Below are positions 1 to 5,375 of a DNA stretch of 8,812 nt, one piece after another. The notes beneath the pieces are model-generated. The model was not told the DNA's origin. It saw only the letters and a program-made list of their open reading frames with translations, and searched no databases. The stretch is from Dehalococcoides mccartyi. GTDB taxonomy: Bacteria; Chloroflexota; Dehalococcoidia; UBA2979. Every line of letters begins with the position of its first letter. Within the stretch, counting starts at the first letter, position 1. Made by a program: the position numbers and the translations under genes. The stretch lies in contig CAMDAY010000083.1 of assembly GCA_945888895.1 (NCBI GenBank), positions 1-8,812 on the forward strand, given 5' to 3'.

Positions 1-738
1 CATCTCGGGGAGCACCGGCTCGTCCAGGATCGCGCGGCAACGGCGCAGCAGCGACGCCAGCTCACGATCGGCGATGCGCGCACGGAACGCGAGCGTCGCC
101 TCGACCGAGGCTTCGTCGTCGGCGTCGAGGAGCGCGGTCACACGCCGGATGTCCTCGACCCATGCAGCGGGGATACCCGTACCGGCGTAGTCCCATACGA
201 CGGTGCGCAGCTTCTGCTGCGTGTGGTAGCAGAGCCCCTGGTCGATACCCCAGATGTGCTGCGTCGGGTCGAACAGGATGTGGCTCGCCTTGCGGTCGGC
301 GTTGTTGCTGATGAGGTCGAACACCGCCATCCTCACCAACTGCTCGTCGAGGTCGTCGCGCTCGCGCAGCGCGAAGTAGTGCTCGTTCGGGTCGTGCTCG
401 ATGAACAGCTGCATCGACCCGACGCCGTGCGGGCCGTCCCGTTCTACCGTCGGCGGTACGAGATCCCAGCCGAGCAGCCTCGACAGCTCGAACGCAGCGA
501 TCTCCCGCTCGTAGAGCCCGTCCGGGAAGTCGTGCAGCGGCTGCTCGCCTCGACGGGGCTTGTAGACACCGGTGCCCGCGCCGAGCACGGGGTGATCGAG
601 GCGCGTGAGGAAGACGTAGTTCGACGAGTTGTAGACCAGCTGGAGGGCGCCCAGCTCTGCTTCGCGCAGGGCGTCCTCGACGCGCGGATCGTGCGGATCC
701 CACGTGTCATAGGGGGCGTCGTCCTCGTCGGTCGTCAT
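1..738 (-). CDS. SCO1664-family PI3/4-kinase-like protein (C-terminus off window)
   Basis: The frame is open from ATG 738-736 to the left edge, giving 246 codons without a stop. I recall this family at roughly 250-260 residues, so only the last few are probably missing. It resembles the SCO1664 family of Actinobacteria and Chloroflexota, which has a PI3/4-kinase or HipA-like fold. Visible kinase-like elements are VYKP (K60, candidate nucleotide-binding lysine), YEREIAAFELSRLLGW (about 76-91), a catalytic-loop-like FDLISNNADRKASH (D141, N146, D148, R149, H153) and IDQG (D166, G168) at the DFG-like metal-binding place. The substrate is unknown and no experimental activity can be inferred. It is third in a minus-strand unit, 16 bases after the DehI-like gene. 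No Shine-Dalgarno precedes the ATG; instead TACAAT lies six bases upstream. In mycobacteria, as I recall, the homologue lies near a cysQ-type phosphatase and mshC, which resembles the arrangement here. Confidence 0.85.
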   Translation of the reverse strand, partial: MTTDEDDAPYDTWDPHDPRVEDALREAELGALQLVYNSSNYVFLTRLDHPVLGAGTGVYKPRRGEQPLHDFPDGLYEREIAAFELSRLLGWDLVPPTVERDGPHGVGSMQLFIEHDPNEHYFALRERDDLDEQLVRMAVFDLISNNADRKASHILFDPTQHIWGIDQGLCYHTQQKLRTVVWDYAGTGIPAAWVEDIRRVTALLDADDEASVEATLAFRARIADRELASLLRRCRAILDEPVLPEM

Positions 739-755
739 GCGCCAATTGTAGGCGC
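739..755 (-). promoter_or_regulatory. Possible -10 element and small hairpin at the SCO1664-family start
   Basis: On the minus strand, TACAAT (750-745, five of six matches to TATAAT) is followed by six bases and then the ATG at 738. It sits in the loop of a perfect five-base stem (739-743 pairing with 751-755). No Shine-Dalgarno is present. The spacing would put transcription initiation at or next to the start codon, giving a leaderless internal transcript. No convincing -35 element is seen. The alternative is simple read-through from the upstream gene. Confidence 0.4.
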
Positions 756-1570
756 TAGCCGCTGACGACCTCGCGGTCGTGGATGCCGAGGCCGGCGCGC
801 ATCGCCTCGGCGTGCATCATCAGCGTCGCCGTTGCCGGGAGCGCGGCGTCGAGGATGCGCTTCGCGTTGGCGATCGCATCCTCAGTCAGCCCGGCGGCCC
901 CGAGCGCCTCAGGATTCGCACGCACTGGCTGCGCGAGGAAACGCGCGCCCGACCGCGCGTAGAAGTACAACGCCCGTCCGCGCCGCCGGAAGTCGGGGTA
1001 CGCGCCGAGGTGCTGCAGCTCCTCCCACGCCACCTCGAGGTACCGCGGCCAGCGCGCGACTGCGCGGTACAGGTCGGGAGCGACGTCGAGGCCCAGTGCC
1101 TCGGCGATCTCGCGGAGCGGCGGCGTGCTCGGGGCAACGAGATCCACGTGTAGCGCGAGGTGCGCTTGCTCGCGCGGGCTGGCCTCGCGCGGGTCGGGGC
1201 GGCCGTGGCCGCCGACCTCGGGCCGGTCAAATGCCTCGGCGAGCGCGGCGAGGAGCAGCAGGAGCTGCGGCTGCGTGTAGTGGAACAGGTCGATGATCGC
1301 CGCGAGCGCGTCGAGGTCCGCCTCGGTCATGCCGGCCTCGCGGAGCGCGTCGCGCGTCAGCACCGGCTCGTACACCGCCTCCACGGCGTCGAGGGCCATG
1401 TCCGCCATGTAGCGCGCGCTGCCGAGGAAGCCGGCCGTCTCCACGCTCGACGCGACCTGCGGCCACACGAACTCGAGGTAGCCCTCGACCTGTACGAGGC
1501 GCGCGAGCGGGGCGGGCGCGAACGGCAGGCACAGCACCCCGCGGATCTCCGCGAGCAGCGCATCACTCAT
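755..1570 (-). CDS. DehI-family (alpha-haloacid dehalogenase fold) protein
   Basis: This 271-residue protein matches the all-helical, internally duplicated DehI family, often annotated 'halocarboxylic acid dehydrogenase DehI'. Repeat 1 (about 8-110) has LPF, VEGYLEFVWP and FHYTQPQLLLLLAALAEA; repeat 2 (about 140-255) has APDLYRAVARWPRYLEVAW. DehI of Pseudomonas putida hydrolyses both D- and L-2-haloacids through an activated water. From a remembered alignment, D166 in APDLY falls on the catalytic aspartate (Asp189), while Q100 in HYTQPQ falls where DehI has an asparagine (Asn114). The family fold is therefore well supported, but dehalogenase activity is not. Family length is about 290, so this copy is complete. 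Its ATG overlaps the stop of the upstream phosphatase gene (ATGA, 1570-1567), indicating translational coupling and explaining the weak ribosome-binding site. It ends 16 bases before the SCO1664-family gene. Confidence 0.75.
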   Translation of the reverse strand: MSDALLAEIRGVLCLPFAPAPLARLVQVEGYLEFVWPQVASSVETAGFLGSARYMADMALDAVEAVYEPVLTRDALREAGMTEADLDALAAIIDLFHYTQPQLLLLLAALAEAFDRPEVGGHGRPDPREASPREQAHLALHVDLVAPSTPPLREIAEALGLDVAPDLYRAVARWPRYLEVAWEELQHLGAYPDFRRRGRALYFYARSGARFLAQPVRANPEALGAAGLTEDAIANAKRILDAALPATATLMMHAEAMRAGLGIHDREVVSG

Positions 1571-2526
1571 CGACGCGGGCGACCGAGGCGCACGATCCGG
1601 CGGGGCAGCGAGCGCGCACGGTCGATGATCTGCGTGATCAGTCCCGGCGGGCGCGTGCGCGAGCGGATCAGCGCGGTCGCCTCGGCGTTACCGATGAGCA
1701 CGGGCTGACGCCAGTCACGCAGCGTGGGAGCGCGATCCTCTGTCTTGGTCGTGCGGCTGCGCTCGGGCGCCTCGAAGCGGGCGAGCGGCACCCAGCCGCC
1801 GGGCGTGCGCACCCACACCTCGCGGCCCGCGGCGCGCACGAGGAGCGCCCCAGCGGCGACGTCCCACAGGCGCGGCGCCCAGAACACCGCCGAGGTAAAG
1901 ACGCCCGCCGCGACCAGCGCCGCCTCGATCGCGATCGAGCCGGTGACGCGGTGCTCCCACTCCTTCGTCCCGCCCGATGATCCGCCGGGCGCAGCAGCCA
2001 GCGCGCGCTTCACCACGGTCTGGCGCGCGGGCACCTCGACGCCATCGAGGTGCAACGTCGAGCCGGTGTGCGCGTGGTACACGCCGGGGCCGAGGAGATG
2101 CGTGGACGCGCACCAGATCGCCGCCGCGACCGGCACGCCGCGATGCAGCACACCGACCGACACCGCAAACAGCGGGAAGCCGTTGACGAAGTTCGCCGTG
2201 CCGTCGATCGGATCGATCACCCAGACGACGTCCGCGCCTGCCTCGGGCTGCGTGTCGACCTCCTCGCCGATCACCGCGTGGCTCGGGAAGCGGTCGGAGA
2301 CGCGCTCACGGACGAGGGCCTCGACCGCACGGTCCACTTCGGACACCGGGTCGTTGGTGCTGTCCTTGCCCTGCGCGTCGGGCTTGTAGTCCACGGTCAC
2401 GACGCCTTGCAACGCCGCACGCGCGGTCTCGCCAGCCTCGCGCGCCAGTGCGATCGCGAGCTGCTCGATGGCGGCGAGCTCCTCGGCGTCGAGTCTAGGC
2501 GAGGGCGTCGCGGGTTCGGAGGTCAT
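1567..2526 (-). CDS. Inositol monophosphatase-family phosphatase
   Basis: This 319-residue Mg2+-dependent phosphatase belongs to the IMPase/CysQ/FBPase superfamily. The signature elements are all present: GEE (E88), WVIDPIDGTANF (D105, D108, T110), TGS (195-197) and WDVAAG (D222). These are the metal-binding and catalytic residues, so it should be active. Likely substrates are inositol-1-phosphate or 3'-phosphoadenosine 5'-phosphate (CysQ role); the sequence does not decide between them. It is longer than the usual 260-275 residues because of a polar stretch around 237-265 and a strongly basic tail (290-319, about nine arginines). It is the first gene of the minus-strand unit and overlaps the DehI-like gene by ATGA. 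No Shine-Dalgarno is seen before the ATG; TATGCT lies six bases upstream. In actinobacteria a CysQ-type gene is found near SCO1664 homologues, which favours a CysQ or inositol-phosphate role, but this is inference. Confidence 0.9.
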   Translation of the reverse strand: MTSEPATPSPRLDAEELAAIEQLAIALAREAGETARAALQGVVTVDYKPDAQGKDSTNDPVSEVDRAVEALVRERVSDRFPSHAVIGEEVDTQPEAGADVVWVIDPIDGTANFVNGFPLFAVSVGVLHRGVPVAAAIWCASTHLLGPGVYHAHTGSTLHLDGVEVPARQTVVKRALAAAPGGSSGGTKEWEHRVTGSIAIEAALVAAGVFTSAVFWAPRLWDVAAGALLVRAAGREVWVRTPGGWVPLARFEAPERSRTTKTEDRAPTLRDWRQPVLIGNAEATALIRSRTRPPGLITQIIDRARSLPRRIVRLGRPRR

Positions 2527-2538
2527 GTGGTCAGCATA
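2527..2538 (-). promoter_or_regulatory. Possible -10 element for a leaderless phosphatase operon transcript
   Basis: On the minus strand TATGCT (2538-2533, four of six matches to TATAAT) is followed by GACCAC and then the ATG at 2526. There is no purine-rich ribosome-binding site in between. This is the same six-base spacing as at the SCO1664-family start. TTGGGG occurs further upstream but its 19-base spacer is long, so the -35 element is uncertain. Confidence 0.4.
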
Positions 2539-2594
2539 TCGCTCTACGGGACGGCGCCCCCAACGGGTAGCCTAGACACGGAACGAGGTGATGT

Positions 2595-2804
2595 ATGAGC
2601 CGACTCCCCGCACCGGACGGTGGCTGGACCGAATCGACCGAGGGCGACCTGGACCCGGACCTCGCCGAGGAAGAGGGGTCGAGCCTCGACGACTGGTCGG
2701 AGCCACGCGAACCGTGGTTCAAGCGCTCGATGCCCGCGATCGCGCTGGGGATGCTGGCGTTCTTCCTCGGCGCGACGCTCGTGCAGGTCCTCTTCGCCCG
2801 CTGA
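2595..2804 (+). CDS. Small acidic protein with C-terminal membrane anchor
   Basis: This is a 69-residue protein of unknown function. Residues 1-40 are hydrophilic and acidic (runs such as DLDPDLAEEE and SLDDW) and look disordered. WFKRS (41-45) then leads into one hydrophobic helix (about 46-66) ending in R69, a tail-anchored layout with the acidic part probably cytoplasmic. The start is supported by GAGGTGA at 2585-2591; its GAGG core lies six bases before the ATG. A competing GTG/ATG just upstream opens a different frame and is less likely. The gene is divergent from the phosphatase gene (68 bases between starts) and convergent with the cysteine-rich gene (7 bases between stops). I recognise no family. 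Its good ribosome-binding site and plausible topology argue that it is real. Confidence 0.7.
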   Translation: MSRLPAPDGGWTESTEGDLDPDLAEEEGSSLDDWSEPREPWFKRSMPAIALGMLAFFLGATLVQVLFAR

Positions 2805-2811
2805 GCGAGAT

Positions 2812-2997
2812 TTACGCGCCGGGCGCCGGCGCGAGGCAGGTCTTGTGGTCGCAGTGGCAGGCCGTGGAGCCCGTGGAGCAGGCACACGAGGCGCTGCACT
2901 CGCCGATGCCAAGCAGCCCGAGGCGCTTCAGCAGCCCCAGCACTATGCCGACCGCGACGGCGACGAACGCCAGACGACGAAGCAACTTGCCCACCAT
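2812..2997 (-). CDS. Small membrane protein with six-cysteine C-terminal tail
   Basis: This 61-residue protein has a basic N-terminus (K4, R7, R8), a hydrophobic helix (about 9-23), a second hydrophobic run LGLLGIG (26-32), and a tail with cysteines at 34, 38, 40, 47, 49 and 54 plus histidines at 48 and 51. Such a Cys/His cluster could bind a metal or form disulfides; no family is recognised. The ATG is preceded by GGGGGTG, a close and imperfect ribosome-binding site. It lies 56 bases after the ABC exporter gene on the same strand and may be co-transcribed with it, though a strong stem-loop separates them. The opposite-strand reading frames here are longer but lack a membrane layout or supported start, so I treat them as shadows. 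Confidence 0.6.
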   Translation of the reverse strand: MVGKLLRRLAFVAVAVGIVLGLLKRLGLLGIGECSASCACSTGSTACHCDHKTCLAPAPGA

Positions 2998-3011
2998 GCA
3001 CCCCCAGGTCG

Positions 3012-3032
3012 CGCGCCGCCCGTGGCGGCGCG
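3012..3032 (-). repeat. Strong GC-rich stem-loop between ABC exporter and Cys-rich gene
   Basis: A perfect nine-base stem (3012-3020 with 3024-3032) closes a three-base loop. It lies after the ABC exporter stop and 15 bases upstream of the cysteine-rich gene's ATG. No T-run follows in the minus direction, so it is not a classical terminator. It could act in partial termination, mRNA protection or restricting ribosome access; these are guesses. Confidence 0.6.
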
Positions 3033-3053
3033 GTATGTACTTCCTCGATTGTG

Positions 3054-4871
3054 TCAGCGGACGGCGGCCCCTGTCATCCCGCGCGCCTCGTCACTGAACT
3101 GCTCGCGATACAACGCCGCGTAGAGACCCTCCTGCGCCAGCAATTCGGCGTGCCGCCCGCGCTCCACGATCCTCGCATGGTCGAACACAAGGATCTGATC
3201 CGCCGCCATCACCGTGGACAGCCGGTGGGCGATGACAATCGTGGTACGGCCGCGCGCGAGCACGGCCGTCGCCTCGCGGATCTCGCGTTCGAGGCGCGAG
3301 TCCAGCGATGACGTCGCCTCGTCGAGGATCAGGATCGGCGGGTCCTTGAGGATCGCCCGCGCGATCGCGACGCGCTGCTTCTCACCGCCGGACAGCCGGT
3401 ATCCGCGCTCCCCGACCGTGGTGTCGAAGCCATCGGGCAGCCGCTCGACGAGCCCGCCGAGGCCGGCGGCGACCGCCGCCGCGTGGACCTCGTCGTCCGT
3501 GCCGTCGAGGCGGCCGTAGCGGATGTTGTCGGCGAGCGAGGAGTGGAACAGATGCGTCTCCTGCATCACGGTGCCGATCGCCGCGCTGAGCGAGTCGAGC
3601 GTTAGCTCGCGCACATCGTGCCCGTCGAGGCGCACCGTGCCGGACTGCGGGTCGTAGTAGCGCTGCATCAGGTACGTCACCGTCGTCTTGCCTGCACCGG
3701 ACGGACCGACGAGGGCGACCATCTGGCCCGCGGGCACCTCGAACGACACGTCCTCGATCGCAGGTGTCGGGCGCGTCGCGTGCGACTGGTACGAGAACGA
3801 CACGTGGTCAAACTGCACGGCGCCTCGAGGCTGCGTGAGGCGCACGGCGTCCGGACGCTCCTGCACCTCCACTGGCATGTCGAGGTACTCGAAGATGCGC
3901 TCGAACACCGCGAGCGACGAGAGCAGCGTCGTGTTGATGCGCGCGATGCCCGCGAACGGCCCGAAGACGCGCTGCGATAGCAGCGCGAACGAGACGACGG
4001 TACCGACGCTGAGGTCGCCGCCCAGCACCGCGCGGCCGCCGAACCAGTACACGAGGCCGGGGAGCAGCGCGCCGAACAGCGTGGTCGCCATGTTGAACCA
4101 GCGCCCCGTCATCAGCCGCTTGATCGACAGCTCGCGCAGCGTGTCGTTCGAGGTGCCGAAGCGGCCCGCCTCGTGCTCCTGTCGCCCGAACGTCTTGACA
4201 AGCATCGAGCCGGAGACGGAGAGCGTTTCCTCCAGGTGCGCGGACATGCGGCCGGATTCCTCGTGCCACTCGCGCCGCAACTCGCGGAGGCGCAGGCCGA
4301 CGCGCATCGTCGGGTACACCCAGAACGGCAGCACCACGAGCGTGGCGAGGGCGAGCCGCCAGTCGAGCTGGAACATGAACACGAACGCCACGGTCAGCGT
4401 GAGCGCGTTGGTCAGGAAATCGGTGAACGTGCCGCTCAGGGCGTCCTGCACGCCGTTCACGTCGGTGGAGATCCTCGACAGGATCTCGCCAGTGCGCGTG
4501 GAGCTGTAGAAGCGGAGGGACAGCCGCTGGAGGTGGTCGTGCAGATCCTGCCGCAGGCGGTGCATCACGCCCTGCGCGATCAGCTGGTTTACCCACGACT
4601 CCGCGACGCCGAGGAGCGCCGAGCCGAGCACCATCCCCACGTAGACAAGGATCAGCCCGTCAAGCGACCGCACCGCGGCGCCGGAGGACATGCGGTCGAC
4701 CATCGACCCGAGGATGAGCACGGCGCGCAGGTCGAGGACGACGCTGACAGACAGCAGCACGACGAGGACGGCCATCCACGCGGCGTACGGCCGGAAGAAC
4801 CGAACCACGCGCCGCCCGAGGAGGAGCTTGCCCCCTGTCGGCTTCGCCGGTGCCATCCGCCGCGACATCAT
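3054..4871 (-). CDS. ABC exporter half-transporter (membrane domain fused to ATPase)
   Basis: This 605-residue protein is a complete type IV ABC exporter subunit (MsbA/BmrA/LmrA-like) that should work as a dimer in the inner membrane and export a hydrophobic compound. The N-terminal membrane domain (about 20-330) shows hydrophobic helices near 30-48, 70-90, 152-170, 171-187, 262-280 and 288-306. The ATPase domain follows (about 350-595): Walker A GPSGAGKTT (389-397), Q-loop Q437, signature LSGGE (493-497), Walker B ILILDEAT with D517 and catalytic E518, D-loop SSLD (521-524), and H-loop H549. Every catalytic residue is present, so a homodimer is possible and no degenerate partner is needed. 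Lipid, drug or peptide substrates cannot be told apart from sequence. AGGAG (4882-4878) lies six bases before the chosen ATG; a second ATG follows immediately. No adjacent second ABC gene is present; the cysteine-rich gene follows. Confidence 0.95.
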   Translation of the reverse strand: MMSRRMAPAKPTGGKLLLGRRVVRFFRPYAAWMAVLVVLLSVSVVLDLRAVLILGSMVDRMSSGAAVRSLDGLILVYVGMVLGSALLGVAESWVNQLIAQGVMHRLRQDLHDHLQRLSLRFYSSTRTGEILSRISTDVNGVQDALSGTFTDFLTNALTLTVAFVFMFQLDWRLALATLVVLPFWVYPTMRVGLRLRELRREWHEESGRMSAHLEETLSVSGSMLVKTFGRQEHEAGRFGTSNDTLRELSIKRLMTGRWFNMATTLFGALLPGLVYWFGGRAVLGGDLSVGTVVSFALLSQRVFGPFAGIARINTTLLSSLAVFERIFEYLDMPVEVQERPDAVRLTQPRGAVQFDHVSFSYQSHATRPTPAIEDVSFEVPAGQMVALVGPSGAGKTTVTYLMQRYYDPQSGTVRLDGHDVRELTLDSLSAAIGTVMQETHLFHSSLADNIRYGRLDGTDDEVHAAAVAAGLGGLVERLPDGFDTTVGERGYRLSGGEKQRVAIARAILKDPPILILDEATSSLDSRLEREIREATAVLARGRTTIVIAHRLSTVMAADQILVFDHARIVERGRHAELLAQEGLYAALYREQFSDEARGMTGAAVR

Positions 4872-4960
4872 CGAGGGCTCCTAGCCTGCCCCGCGATCAT
4901 AGGCCCGCGCAGCGGGGACCTCGGAGCGTTCGTGGTGAGAGGGACGTTCGAGGTGCTGAC

Positions 4961-5006
4961 GTGGGGCGGCCCACCCCTGCCCCTCCCAGCGCGGGAGGGG
5001 TTCAGA
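4961..5006 (+). repeat. GC-rich repeat unit A (hairpin, inverted partner of unit B)
   Basis: The core is a perfect eight-base stem (4980-4987 with 4993-5000) around the loop AGCGC. With its flanks it aligns to the reverse complement of 5192-5241; by eye roughly three quarters of bases agree, with a few gaps. The arrangement resembles dispersed REP/BIME-type intergenic repeats. Multi-copy status cannot be tested in this window. Confidence 0.55.
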
Positions 5007-5014
5007 AGGGAGGA

Positions 5015-5080
5015 ACCAACGGTGAGGAACTGCGCCCCTCACACTCCCGGCGAAACTCGATGTGGCCGCGCCGCGTTGGT
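5015..5080. repeat. Nested stem-loops inside the intergenic element
   Basis: ACCAACG (5015-5021) is perfectly complementary to CGTTGGT (5074-5080), and directly inside it GTGAGG (5022-5027) pairs with CCTCAC (5037-5042). The two stems abut on the left side and could form a folded RNA or cruciform. No known riboswitch core is recognised. Confidence 0.35.
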
Positions 5081-5167
5081 GCGAGTGATTCGTGCCGCAG
5101 GGCAGAGTCACGCGGCGACGGCTCCGGCCCTTCCGCTGAGGGGTGAAGCACCTTTCGGTCTGCTCGT

Positions 5168-5193
5168 GATACGGGGGGCACAGCCCTCGTATC
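5168..5193. repeat. Stem-loop GATACG...CGTATC
   Basis: Six perfect base pairs (5168-5173 with 5188-5193) are extended by about three G-C pairs after a one-base bulge. It directly abuts repeat unit B. No following T-run marks it as a terminator. Confidence 0.45.
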
Positions 5194-5241
5194 TCATCCC
5201 CTTTCCGCGCAGGGAAGGGGCAAGGGGATGGGGTCGCCCAC
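5192..5241 (-). repeat. GC-rich repeat unit B (inverted copy of unit A)
   Basis: Read on the minus strand this segment parallels 4961-5006. Its own hairpin has a nine-base stem (5198-5206 with 5212-5220) containing one G-T wobble around the loop GCGCA, at the same relative place as the hairpin in unit A. Divergence in the stem is partly compensated by the wobble, suggesting that pairing rather than exact sequence is retained. Confidence 0.55.
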
Positions 5242-5247
5242 GCGGCC

Positions 5248-5274
5248 GCCTCGACGCACTCACCTCGTCGAGGC
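5248..5274. repeat. Perfect 9-bp stem-loop upstream of the dehydrogenase gene
   Basis: GCCTCGACG (5248-5256) and CGTCGAGGC (5266-5274) are exact reverse complements around a nine-base loop. It lies about 100 bases before the dehydrogenase start and immediately outside unit B. A role as operator or transcript structure is possible but unproven. Confidence 0.5.
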
Positions 5275-5375
5275 TCCCTCCCCGCGGCGGTGGGCAGTGG
5301 GCGGGGGGATCGAGGATGATGGCGACCGCGAACCCACACGCCCGGCAGGGGGCAACCTCGGAAGGAACGAAGAGC

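Larger units (their letters stand above)
4872..5375. other. Long gene-free region rich in GC hairpins
   Basis: About 500 bases separate the divergent ABC exporter and dehydrogenase genes. I find no convincing gene: the frames through it have no supported start and read as low-complexity Arg/Pro/Gly/Ala. It holds an inverted pair of GC-rich units and at least five perfect or near-perfect stem-loops, listed separately. Both flanking genes' promoters must lie here, but I cannot identify clear -35/-10 pairs. The ribosome-binding sites lie at its edges: AGGAG at 4882-4878 on the minus strand, AAGGA at 5363-5366 on the plus strand. Confidence 0.7.

Noticed and set aside
2531..3001. Minus-strand frames of 122-156 codons across the small-gene region
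   Set aside because: They overlap both small genes in other frames and show no domain, membrane layout or supported start.
4173..5375. A long plus-strand open frame running into the dehydrogenase gene, suggesting a 703-residue fusion protein
   Set aside because: Its first part lies antisense to the well-supported ABC exporter and the rest crosses the hairpin-rich intergenic DNA. The dehydrogenase has its own ribosome-binding site and family-typical N-terminus at 5376.
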